The notes under the pieces: generated by a model
Told to the model about the DNA's origin: nothing
What the model saw: only the letters and a program-made list of their open reading frames with translations
Database searches by the model: none
DNA from: Sphingobium cloacae
GTDB taxonomy: Bacteria; Pseudomonadota; Alphaproteobacteria; Sphingomonadales; Sphingomonadaceae
Assembly: GCF_002355855.1 (NCBI RefSeq)
Contig: NZ_AP017655.1
Coordinates: forward strand, 310,001-374,000
DNA: 64,000 nucleotides
Reading direction: 5' to 3'
Shown here: piece by piece, positions 27,282-35,488 of the stretch
Layout of the letters: every line of letters begins with the position of its first letter
Position numbering within the stretch: position 1 is the first letter of the stretch
Made by a program: the position numbers and the translations under genes

Positions 27282-27710
27282 ATGAAGATGGTCGATGTCG
27301 TGAAGGTGAAGACCGGCAACAAGTTCGAGGAAATGGGCAGCTATTCGCGCCTCGTCGCGGTCGATAACCTCATTTTCGTTTCCAACACGGCGGGGCGCAA
27401 TCCCCGCACGAAGGAAATCCCCGACGATCCTGCCGAGCAGGCCCGTCAGGTTCTGGCCAATATCGCCGCGGCGCTGGCATCGGTCGATGCGGTGCTGGAG
27501 GATGTGGTGTCCGCGCGGGTGTTCGTGCAGTTTCCCGAGGATATCGACGCGGTGATGGCCGCCTATGGCGAACGGATGCGCGGCATCAACCCCACGCTGA
27601 CCATGACCTGCCCGCCGCTCGGATCGGCGCAATACAAGGTCGAGATCGACGTGGTGGCCTATCGCGGTGCTTCGAAGGCGTCCGTGAAGGAATTGCAGAT
27701 CACGCTCTGA
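27282..27710 (+). CDS. RidA-family (YjgF/UK114) imine deaminase-like protein
   Basis: 142 residues, the usual size. Motifs: SRLVAVDNLIFVSNTAG, QARQVLANIAAALASVDA, VVSARVFVQFPED, and the C-terminal NPTLTMTCPPL. The common catalytic Arg is replaced: the motif normally reading R-x-x-V reads NPTLTMTC here, so plain RidA deaminase activity is uncertain. Placed directly before the FAD oxidoreductase, it may clear or channel the imine product. The start could be ATG 27282 or 27288. Confidence 0.85.
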   Translation: MKMVDVVKVKTGNKFEEMGSYSRLVAVDNLIFVSNTAGRNPRTKEIPDDPAEQARQVLANIAAALASVDAVLEDVVSARVFVQFPEDIDAVMAAYGERMRGINPTLTMTCPPLGSAQYKVEIDVVAYRGASKASVKELQITL

Positions 27711-27774
27711 CGCAGCGGCCGCCTCCTCTCTCCATCGGCCGATGCGGCCCCTTTCAGCTTGGAAATTCACAGTC

Positions 27775-29067
27775 ATGGCTCCCGCGATCCGTCCGGTCCA
27801 AACCTATGCAGACCTGCCTTCGGCAACGGAAGTGGTCGTGATCGGCGGCGGCATCGTCGGCCTTTGCGCCGCGCTTGTCCTTGCGGAACGCGGCGTGCCG
27901 GTGACGGTGCTGGAAAAAGGCCGTATCGCGGGGGAGCAATCCTCGCGCAATCTGGGCTGGGTTCGCAAGATGCTCCGCTCGGCGCCGGATGTGCCGTTGG
28001 CGATCGAAACGGATCGGCTATGGGCCGGAATGCCCGAACGCATCGGCGCCGACTGCGGATATCGGCAGGCGGGCATCATGTATGTCGCGCGGTCCGATGC
28101 CGAGATGGCCGCGCATGAAAGCTGGCTGCAATCGGTGAACGGTTTTTCGCTCGATTCCCGTCTGCTGGGCCGCAAGGACATCGCCGATCTGGCGCCCGGC
28201 GGCGCGGGCACATGGGCCGGTGGCATCTACACGCCGTCCGATGGGCGCGCGGAGCCCACGCTGGCCGCCAGCGCGATTGCCGAAGCGGCGATGCGGAAAG
28301 GCGCTGTCATCGTGGAAAACTGCGCCGTCCGCACCCTGTCGCGCAAGGCGGGAGCGGTTGCGGGCGTGGTGACCGAGCGGGGCGAAATAGCGTGCGGGCA
28401 GGTGCTGCTCGCCGGTGGCGTCTGGTCGCGGCGCTTCCTCCGGAACCATGGAGTCGGGCTGCTGACCCTGCCGCTCGTCGCCTCGGTGCTGCGCACCGCG
28501 CCGATGATCGGACCTACCGACATCGCGCTGGGCGGGCCTGACTTCTCTTTCCGCAAGCGCCTCGACGGCGGCTATACGATCACCCAGCGGGGCGCGCTGT
28601 TCGCGCCGCTCACGCTCGACCATCTGCTGATCGGGCTGAAATATCTGCCGACGCTGATGGCGCAGTGGCGCAATCTGCGGGTGTCGCTCGGCAAGGATTT
28701 CATCGAGGATCTCCGTCTGCAGCGCCGCTGGAATGCCGTATCGGTGTCGCCGTTCGAACGGCTCCGCACGATCGACCCGCCGGTAAACCCGGGGCTCAAT
28801 GAAGAAGCGATGCGCAATCTCGTCGCCGCCTGGCCGGTCTTCAACAGGGCCGAGGTGGCGGAGGCCTGGGCCGGAATGATCGACGTCACCCCGGATTCGC
28901 TGCCGGTGATAGGACCGGTCGACAGGATTCCGGGTCTCACCCTCGCGACGGGATTTTCGGGGCATGGCTTCGGTACGGCCCCGGCCGCCGGACAACTCGC
29001 CGCCGATATCGTGATGGGGGCTCCGCCGCTCGTGGACCCGGCCTCCTATCGCCTCGATCGTTTCTGA
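27775..29067 (+). CDS. FAD-dependent amine/amino-acid oxidoreductase (DAO family)
   Basis: 430 residues. FAD dinucleotide fold at the start (VVVIGGGIVGLCAALVLAERG), then EQSSRNLGWVRKM, typical of DadA-like dehydrogenases and related oxidases, and C-terminal ATGFSGHGFGTAPAAGQLAADI. It would oxidise a C-N bond of an amino acid or amine to an imine; the substrate is unknown. The ATG at 27775 is chosen over 27742, as the family starts close to the FAD motif. It is last gene of the plus-strand unit 26071-29067 and convergent with the aldehyde dehydrogenase. Confidence 0.88.
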   Translation: MAPAIRPVQTYADLPSATEVVVIGGGIVGLCAALVLAERGVPVTVLEKGRIAGEQSSRNLGWVRKMLRSAPDVPLAIETDRLWAGMPERIGADCGYRQAGIMYVARSDAEMAAHESWLQSVNGFSLDSRLLGRKDIADLAPGGAGTWAGGIYTPSDGRAEPTLAASAIAEAAMRKGAVIVENCAVRTLSRKAGAVAGVVTERGEIACGQVLLAGGVWSRRFLRNHGVGLLTLPLVASVLRTAPMIGPTDIALGGPDFSFRKRLDGGYTITQRGALFAPLTLDHLLIGLKYLPTLMAQWRNLRVSLGKDFIEDLRLQRRWNAVSVSPFERLRTIDPPVNPGLNEEAMRNLVAAWPVFNRAEVAEAWAGMIDVTPDSLPVIGPVDRIPGLTLATGFSGHGFGTAPAAGQLAADIVMGAPPLVDPASYRLDRF

Positions 29068-29079
29068 CCGGCCCCGGCG

Positions 29080-30615
29080 TCAGAAAGACGCCGCGCCCGG
29101 ATCAAGGCGCATGCACACGGCCTTGGGCTCGGTAAAGGCGTGCATCGCCTCGCTGCCGAATTCGCGGCCCAGTCCCGACAGTTTGTTCCCGCCGAACGGC
29201 ATCGTCAGGTCGAGCACATTATGCGTGTTCAGCCATACGGTCCCGGCGTCGATCCGGTCGGCCAGCAGATGCGCGCGGTCGAGGTTGCGGGTCCAGATGC
29301 TGGCGGCAAGACCGAAGGGCGTATCGTTCGCGAGCGCGACCAGATCGGACGGATCGTCGACCCGCATCGCGCAGACCACCGGACCGAAGATCTCTTCGCG
29401 CATCGGGGTCATCTGGCGCGATACCCCGCCGAGCACGGTCGGCTGGTAGAACCAGCCATCGCCTCCCGGCGCCTGGCCTCCCGCCAGGGCTGTCGCGCCT
29501 TCGGAAAGCCCCCGATCCACGATGCCGGCGACCCGTTCGCGCTGCCGCAGGGAGATGAGCGGGCCCATCTGCGTCGCCGCGTCGAAGGGCGAACCCAGCC
29601 GCAGGCTCTGCGCTATGTCGCATATGCCTGCCATGACATCTTCATAGACCGGAGCCTCGACGAGCAGCCGCGAGCCTGCCGTGCAGATTTGTCCGGTATT
29701 CGAGAAGATCGCCGCCGCCGCGCCGGGAATCGCGCGATCCAGATCGGCATCGGCAAGGACGATGGCGGGCGATTTCCCGCCCAGTTCGAGCGTCACCCGC
29801 TTCATCGTCGTGGTGGTGGCGGCAAGGATGCGTTGCCCGGTCGCCGTGGAGCCGGTGAAGGCGATCTTGCGGACCAGCGGGTGTTCGACCAGCGCCGCGC
29901 CTGCTTCCGCGCCATAGCCCGTGACGATATTGACCGCCCCGGCCGGGAAACCCGCCTCCAGGATCAGCTCCCCGAGGCGCAGCGTGGTCAGCGACGTTTC
30001 CTCCGAGGGTTTGAGGACCACCGTGCAGCCGAAGGCGATGGCGGGCGCGATCTTCTGGATCGCCTGCCCGATGGGAAAGTTCCACGGCGTGATCCCGGCG
30101 ACGACGCCGACCGGGCGGCGCTCGGTATAGGCGCGGTAGATCGCGTCCTCGGGCACCAGCGGGGAATGCGCGACATATTCGCCCGTGATCTTCGAGGCCC
30201 AGCCCGCGAAATAGCGCAGGCCGTCGATCGTGAACTGAAGATCGATCGCGCGCGTCACCGCGAGCAGCTTGCCGCTGTCGAGCGATTCCAGCGCCGCCAG
30301 TTCTTCGCGATGGGCCTCGACGAGCAGGGCCAGCCTTTCGAGCAGGCGTCCCCGGTCGAGCGGGCGCATCCTCTGCCACTCGCGGCTTTCGAAACAGCGG
30401 TGCGCGGCCTGGACGGCGCGGTCGACATCTTCCTTGCCGCAGGCGGGGATCGTGGCGATCGTGCGGCCCGTGGCGGGGTCGATCGAATCGATCCTGCGAT
30501 CGGGGTCCAACGCTTCGACGAGGCGGCCATCCAGCAACAGCAGCCCGCTGGGCATCGGCGGAACTGGCCGGTCTTCGGCCGGGCGGATCGGGCTGTTGTC
30601 TGCGGTGGTGGTCAT
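29080..30615 (-). CDS. NAD(P)-dependent aldehyde dehydrogenase
   Basis: 511 residues. Class-typical motifs: GITPWNFPIGQAIQKIAPAI, FTGSTATGQRI, catalytic Glu in VTLELGGKSPAI and catalytic Cys in NTGQICTAGSR, then EEIFGPVVCAM and MPFGGNKLSGLGREFG. It oxidises an aldehyde to an acid, probably the aldehyde released by amine oxidation or by side-chain cleavage in this cluster. Distal gene of the minus-strand run that begins at the ligase (37161); 42 bases separate it from the permease stop. Confidence 0.93.
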   Translation of the reverse strand: MTTTADNSPIRPAEDRPVPPMPSGLLLLDGRLVEALDPDRRIDSIDPATGRTIATIPACGKEDVDRAVQAAHRCFESREWQRMRPLDRGRLLERLALLVEAHREELAALESLDSGKLLAVTRAIDLQFTIDGLRYFAGWASKITGEYVAHSPLVPEDAIYRAYTERRPVGVVAGITPWNFPIGQAIQKIAPAIAFGCTVVLKPSEETSLTTLRLGELILEAGFPAGAVNIVTGYGAEAGAALVEHPLVRKIAFTGSTATGQRILAATTTTMKRVTLELGGKSPAIVLADADLDRAIPGAAAAIFSNTGQICTAGSRLLVEAPVYEDVMAGICDIAQSLRLGSPFDAATQMGPLISLRQRERVAGIVDRGLSEGATALAGGQAPGGDGWFYQPTVLGGVSRQMTPMREEIFGPVVCAMRVDDPSDLVALANDTPFGLAASIWTRNLDRAHLLADRIDAGTVWLNTHNVLDLTMPFGGNKLSGLGREFGSEAMHAFTEPKAVCMRLDPGAASF

Positions 30616-30657
30616 GGCGCTACTCCGGGAACGGTCGATGGTGCGGGTTGCAAAGGC

Positions 30658-32151
30658 TCAGGCGGTCGCGGTCGCCGGCCCCTGATCGGCGGCTTGCGAT
30701 GCGTCTTTTTCCTCGACCTGCGTCGATCCGATGCGATCATAGATGTCGGGACGGCGCTTGCGCAGATAGCGCCCGTGGACCAATCCGAAACCGATGGTGA
30801 GGAGGAAGAGGAACGGCAGGTTGTTGACCGCGGGCAGGGTGGTGCCGGTGAGCGCGGAATAATTCGCCAGCGACAGATAGGTCGCGGTGGCGATCAAGAG
30901 CCCGCCGATCAGCGGCGCGAACGTCTTGCCGGGCGAATATTCGCCGCGACGCGCGAAGAATATCGGGATGGAGATCGATGTCGTCGCGAGCAACAGCATC
31001 AGGCCGACCGCGCCCATCGACGAAAGGCTGGTGGCCAGGTTGAGCAGCGGATCGAGACCCGCCAGCGCATAGGCGCCCACGACCGTCGAGAAGATCACCG
31101 TGAGAAGCACGCAGGCGATATAGGGCGAACCGTGGACGGGATGGACCTTGCCCAGTCGCGCGGGGATCACCCCGTCGCGGGCCAGCGCAAAGAAATAGCG
31201 CGCGATGTTGTTGAAAAAGCCGAGCGCCGCGGCGAACAGGCTGGTGACCGTAAGCAGATGCAGGACATCCCGACCCATTTCGCCCAGATATTGGGAGGAA
31301 ATGCTGGTGAGTAGCCGCCCCGGATCGGCGGCGGCGACGGTCTTCACATCTTGCGGGGAAATGGCGAGGATGAGGCACCATGTCGACAGCACGTAGAAGG
31401 TTCCGAGCACGAGGATGGCGCCATAGGTCGCGCGCGGGATGGTCACTTCGCGGTTCTTCGCTTCCTCCTGGTAGATCGCCGTCGCCTCGAAACCGATGCA
31501 GCCGTTGATCGCGTAGATCACCGATATGCCAAGGCCGGGGGCGAAGACGGCGGCGGGGGTGAAGCTGCTGAAATCCAGACCGGCAAAACCCTTGTCGATC
31601 AGGATGAGTATGTCGATCAGGGCGATGATGCCCACTTCGAGAAGCAGCGCGGCGGTCAGCACCTTGGCCGCCATCGTGATCTTGTGAAAGCCGAGCCAGG
31701 CGATCACCGCGATGCTGACGACCGCCCACATTTCCCAGCGCGTGGCGAAGCCAAGGACATCCGTGGTGAAATGCGACGCGAAATAGCATAGCGCGCCAAG
31801 GCAGGATGTCGCCGCGCAGATATAGGCGACAAGGGCGGTATAGGCGGCGGCAAGGCCGGCCTCCTTGTTCAGGCTCGCCGCGATATAGGCGTAGAAGGCG
31901 CCCGCGTTGCGCACATGGGGAAGCATGCGGACATAGCCGACGGCGAACAACAGCATGACGAGGCAGATCGCGAGCTGGGTGCCCGGCATGCCGACGCCGT
32001 TTCCGAAGGCGAGGGCCAGCGGTATCAGCCCGGCCAGCACGCCCATGGGCGCGGCGCATGCCAGGATCATGAAGATGATGTCGCCTGTGCCCAGCATGCC
32101 GGGGAAAAGGCCCTTGCCGGCCGAGCCGCTGCCTCCGGAACCGTTGCTCAT
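30658..32151 (-). CDS. APC-superfamily amino acid/amine permease
   Basis: 497 residues with about 12 membrane helices. The first helices show the APC pattern (FMILACAAPMGVLAGLIPLALAFGNG, VGYVRMLPHVRNAGAFYAYIAASL); GFEATAIYQEEAKNREVTIPRA is the usual helix 6 region. It imports an amino acid, amine or related compound with protons or sodium. Its place between catabolic genes suggests uptake of the pathway substrate. A Ser/Gly-rich start (MSNGSGGSGSAG) precedes the first helix. Confidence 0.9.
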   Translation of the reverse strand: MSNGSGGSGSAGKGLFPGMLGTGDIIFMILACAAPMGVLAGLIPLALAFGNGVGMPGTQLAICLVMLLFAVGYVRMLPHVRNAGAFYAYIAASLNKEAGLAAAYTALVAYICAATSCLGALCYFASHFTTDVLGFATRWEMWAVVSIAVIAWLGFHKITMAAKVLTAALLLEVGIIALIDILILIDKGFAGLDFSSFTPAAVFAPGLGISVIYAINGCIGFEATAIYQEEAKNREVTIPRATYGAILVLGTFYVLSTWCLILAISPQDVKTVAAADPGRLLTSISSQYLGEMGRDVLHLLTVTSLFAAALGFFNNIARYFFALARDGVIPARLGKVHPVHGSPYIACVLLTVIFSTVVGAYALAGLDPLLNLATSLSSMGAVGLMLLLATTSISIPIFFARRGEYSPGKTFAPLIGGLLIATATYLSLANYSALTGTTLPAVNNLPFLFLLTIGFGLVHGRYLRKRRPDIYDRIGSTQVEEKDASQAADQGPATATA

Positions 32152-32322
32152 GTTAACCGCCTCGTCCCTCTTTTATCTATATGGTTCGGATCAGCGTCGC
32201 AGGAAATGACATATCCCTGCGGCGCGATATTGCCCCGGCGACCCAAAATTTTGTATTCTCGGCCAAGGCTGGGGGATTGGCGCCGCTCCGTCAAAGCGCC
32301 ATGGCGACAGAGCGACGGTTGA

Positions 32323-33111
32323 TCATTGTTGCACGAGCGCCATCACGCGCAACGGACTGCCTGAACCTCCCTTGATTTTCAGCGGCATGGCGACGATCAC
32401 CGCCCCTCTTACGGGAAGCTGGTCGATGTTCGTCAGGCATTGCAGGCCGTAACGCCCGTTGCCGTGAAGGATCGAATGGGCGGGCAGCGGCTCGTCGAAA
32501 TTCGACGCCTGCCCCGCATCGGTGCCGACCGTCTCCACGCCCAGGCCCACGCAGTCGCGTTCCTGCACCAGAAAGCGCATCGCGTCGGCGTCCGGCCCGG
32601 GCGAGTGCGCGCCGTCCTCCTTCAGGTTGAGATAGGAGAGGGTGCCGACCCTCTTCGACCAGTCGCTGCGCAGCAGAACCCAGTGTCGCGGCGGAATCGG
32701 TCCGTTGCGCTGTTCCCACTCTTCCAGGAAGGCGCGGGTGACGATGTAATCCTCATCGGCCGCGGCTTCCCGGCTGATGTCGATCACGACGGCGGGATGG
32801 ATGAAATCCGCCGGGGCCACCATGTCCACCGTGCCGTTGGGGATGTCGCGCCCCGTGATCCAGTGGGCGGGCGCGTCGAAATGCGTCCCCGTATGCTCGT
32901 TCATGGAAATATTGTTCCAGTACCACGCGGGTCCGGCCCCATCGTAGCGTGACACGGTTTCCATGCGGAACGGCTCGCACTGGCCGAATTCCGACGGCAG
33001 CACGATGACCGGGAAATCGGGCGAAAGCGTGTTGGTGAGGTCGATCGCGCGGATGCTGTTCGAGGCGAGGCCCGCGATCAGCCCGGCGAGGGGATTGTCC
33101 ATCGCGTTCAC
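32323..33111 (-). CDS. Cyclase-family (kynurenine formamidase-like) metal hydrolase
   Basis: 262 residues. The metal-binding motif HTGTHFDAPAHW and the downstream HSPGPDADAMRFLVQ are typical of the cyclase family (PF04199), which includes kynurenine formamidase and isatin hydrolase. It probably opens a ring amide, lactone or N-formyl bond. Isatin or formyl-kynurenine type substrates would fit an indole-related pathway with IorAB, but this is inference. Its GTG start (33111) overlaps the stop of the upstream gene (GTGA); ATG 33102 is the alternative. Confidence 0.88.
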   Translation of the reverse strand: MNAMDNPLAGLIAGLASNSIRAIDLTNTLSPDFPVIVLPSEFGQCEPFRMETVSRYDGAGPAWYWNNISMNEHTGTHFDAPAHWITGRDIPNGTVDMVAPADFIHPAVVIDISREAAADEDYIVTRAFLEEWEQRNGPIPPRHWVLLRSDWSKRVGTLSYLNLKEDGAHSPGPDADAMRFLVQERDCVGLGVETVGTDAGQASNFDEPLPAHSILHGNGRYGLQCLTNIDQLPVRGAVIVAMPLKIKGGSGSPLRVMALVQQ

Positions 33112-34322
33112 AGATTCTTCTCCCTTATGTAAAGCGCGGGATCGGCGGTCCAGCGGTTCAGGGCGTCTGCCGCGAAATCGCCGACGGCGCTTTGCTCCAG
33201 CCCGCTTTCCAGCGCCGTGACGACGGCCTGCGCGATGCGCCCCGGCGGCACCTTGGGCGGCGGGATGGACTGGTGGTCCTCGTCGTCGGTGGGGCCGGTC
33301 AGGATCGACAGGACGCGCACGCCCGTGGCGCGCATGTCGTGCCGGAAGCTCTGCAACAGCGAATGGCGGGCGGCCTCGACAGCCGAATATCCAGCGAAGC
33401 CGGCGTCGGGCGCCAGCGCATGGACGGACAGGATGTCGACGAATGCGGCCGAAGGGCGTCCCGCCAGCATCGGCGCGCAGGCCTGTACCAGACGGGCAAA
33501 GCCCGTGACCGACACGTCCATGGCCCGCCGCAGGTCGATGAGATGGCTATTCCCGTCAAGGCCGCCCGCGCGAACGAACCGTGCGCTGTTGACCACGATG
33601 TCGAGCGGACCGCCGATCCTGCTCAGGCATTCGGACACCGAAACCGGGTCGGCCAGGTCGAGCGGCACCGGCTGAACGCCGTCCAGCGCCCAGAGCGGGT
33701 CGGCCAGGTCGGACGTGCGGGCGGGCGGGGGCATGCCGGCGACGACGAGCCGGGCTCCGGCGGCGTGAAGCGCGCCGACGATGGCCCGCCCGATCGCTCC
33801 CCGGGCATCGCTGACGAGGATGGTCCGATCCTTCACCGGAACGACGAACTCCAGCCATTGCCGATCTTCCATGTCCCTACTCCCTCCGGCAGGCAGCGCG
33901 AAAAGCGCCGCATTGCCGCCCTTGTCGATGACGAGCCGCATCTCCGCCCGGTCGCCCACTTTCAAATCCGCGTGCAGATGCGCCAGCGCGACGGGACCGG
34001 CATCGAGCTGGAGCTTGCCCATTCGCCAGGGTAGATGGTCGCGGAAATAGAGGTCGGTCGTCGCGCGGATCGTCGTTTCCGACAGCAATTGTGCGCCGCG
34101 CGGCTGATCCGTCCAGTCGAGCGGCCCCCAGCATCGCGGACAGGCATCGCGCGGTGGATAGGTGGTCGTCGCGCAACGGGCGCAGCTTTGCAGCACGAAC
34201 CGCCCCATCGCCGCGCGCGCGGACATGGCGTGAAGGGCGCTGCTGCGCGCGCCGGGCGGGACATGCCGTTCCTTGCGCCGCGCCATGGGATCGCGTGGGT
34301 TGCGAAGCGGGCGCATGCTCAT
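33108..34322 (-). CDS. Zn-ribbon/OB-fold (DUF35-like) domain fused to a degenerate SDR domain
   Basis: 404 residues. The N-terminal part has a zinc ribbon (Cys47, Cys50, Cys61, Cys64) and an OB-like domain to about 145, the DUF35/acyl-CoA-associated type. From about 166 a short-chain dehydrogenase fold follows (TILVSDARGAIGRAIVGALH). In the SDR part Ser299 and Tyr312 are present, but the Lys of YxxxK is Glu316 (YSAVE), so normal redox activity is doubtful. DUF35 proteins partner with Cys-less thiolase-fold aldolases such as Ltp2; the thiolase-fold gene is directly upstream and overlaps by 4 bases. The start is the ATG in that overlap; a longer frame upstream is a shadow of the thiolase gene. 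Confidence 0.75.
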   Translation of the reverse strand: MSMRPLRNPRDPMARRKERHVPPGARSSALHAMSARAAMGRFVLQSCARCATTTYPPRDACPRCWGPLDWTDQPRGAQLLSETTIRATTDLYFRDHLPWRMGKLQLDAGPVALAHLHADLKVGDRAEMRLVIDKGGNAALFALPAGGSRDMEDRQWLEFVVPVKDRTILVSDARGAIGRAIVGALHAAGARLVVAGMPPPARTSDLADPLWALDGVQPVPLDLADPVSVSECLSRIGGPLDIVVNSARFVRAGGLDGNSHLIDLRRAMDVSVTGFARLVQACAPMLAGRPSAAFVDILSVHALAPDAGFAGYSAVEAARHSLLQSFRHDMRATGVRVLSILTGPTDDEDHQSIPPPKVPPGRIAQAVVTALESGLEQSAVGDFAADALNRWTADPALYIREKNL

Positions 34323-35488
34323 GCGCAGGCCTCCAGCACGGCGGCCCCGGTGCACACGCCTCGATCGTAATTGACGAGGCCGAAGCCCGATATCGTGGCG
34401 ATCTGCGCATCGGGGACAGCCGCGCCGAGCGGTTGGCCGGTGATCTGCCGCAGCGCCTCGGTCACATTCTGGAAACCGCCCGCCGCGCCCGCCTGTCCCG
34501 CGGAAAGCTGCCCGCCATTGGTGTTGAGCGGCAGGTCGCCATCGATCCCGAAGCGGGTCGCGCGGATATAGTGGGCCACCTCGCCCTTGGGACAAAAGCC
34601 CAGATCCTCGATCTGCATCGCGACGATGACGGGATAGTCGTCATAGACCTGAAGCGTGTCGACCTCCTTCGGGCCGATTCCGGCCATGGACCATAGTTCC
34701 CCGACATCGACCGCCCAGCCCCCTCGCAATTGTTCCGGCTCGTCCGGGAAGGCATTGTGCCGCTCGATGGTGGAGAGGATGCGCGCCGCGGGCAGGCCCC
34801 GCTTCGCGGCGATCTCCGGCGTGGTGACGATGAACGCCTCCGCGCCCGCGCAGGGCATCACGCAGTCGTACAGGTGGATCGGGTCGCAGATCGGCCGCGC
34901 GCGCAGATAGGCGTCCAGCGTCAGTTCGCCCCGTTGCAGCGCGAAGGGATTGCTGCGCGCATTGTCCCGCTGCGCCACGCACAGCTTGCCGAAATCCTCG
35001 CGTGTCACGCCATAGGCGCGCATATAGGCGTCGGTGATGAGCGCGAAGGTCGCGTTCGGCCCGCCGAAGCCATAGGGATAGACCGCGTCCTGCGAGAAGC
35101 GGGAAAAGCCCGCGAGCGTTTGCCGGAAGCTGTCGATATGGTTGGTGTCCGCCGCCACGCAGGCGACGATATCGGCGTCGCCGCTTTGTACTGCCCGCGC
35201 GGCGCGGCGCAGCGCCATCACACCGCTCGCCCCGCCGGTCGGGATATGGTCGAGCCAGCGCGGCGACAGGCCCAGATGCTGGATCATGCCGACCGCCGTG
35301 TCGGGCGCCGCCGTGAAGCTGGCGAAACAGAAACCGTCGAAATCCTCCGCCCGCCAGCCGGTCGCTTCGGCCAGGCCGCGCATCGCCCGCGCCGTCCAGT
35401 GATGGGCCGTTTCGCGCGAAAACCGTTCATAGGGCACCGTCACCGGCGCGCACAGGACGGCTCCGTCATAGGAGAGCCTGCCGCCCAT
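34319..35488 (-). CDS. Thiolase-fold protein without nucleophilic Cys (SCP-x/Ltp2-like)
   Basis: 389 residues of the lipid-transfer/SCP-x thiolase branch: NATFALITDAYMRAYGVTREDFGKLCVAQRDNAR, VDTLQVYDDYPVIVAM and PLNTNGGQLSAGQAGAAGG. At the place of the nucleophilic Cys there is Ala87 (TGGASG), and the usual His of NTHGG is Asn. A normal thiolase reaction is therefore unlikely. The Tyr in VYDDYP fits Ltp2-type retro-aldolases, which work on beta-hydroxyacyl-CoA side chains with a DUF35 partner. The start at 35488 overlaps the ligase stop (TGATG); the open frame further upstream is a shadow. Confidence 0.78.
   Translation of the reverse strand: MGGRLSYDGAVLCAPVTVPYERFSRETAHHWTARAMRGLAEATGWRAEDFDGFCFASFTAAPDTAVGMIQHLGLSPRWLDHIPTGGASGVMALRRAARAVQSGDADIVACVAADTNHIDSFRQTLAGFSRFSQDAVYPYGFGGPNATFALITDAYMRAYGVTREDFGKLCVAQRDNARSNPFALQRGELTLDAYLRARPICDPIHLYDCVMPCAGAEAFIVTTPEIAAKRGLPAARILSTIERHNAFPDEPEQLRGGWAVDVGELWSMAGIGPKEVDTLQVYDDYPVIVAMQIEDLGFCPKGEVAHYIRATRFGIDGDLPLNTNGGQLSAGQAGAAGGFQNVTEALRQITGQPLGAAVPDAQIATISGFGLVNYDRGVCTGAAVLEACA

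Noticed and set aside
29140..31314. Plus-strand open frame of 724 codons opposite the aldehyde dehydrogenase and permease
   Set aside because: Antisense shadow; both opposite-strand genes have full family motifs.
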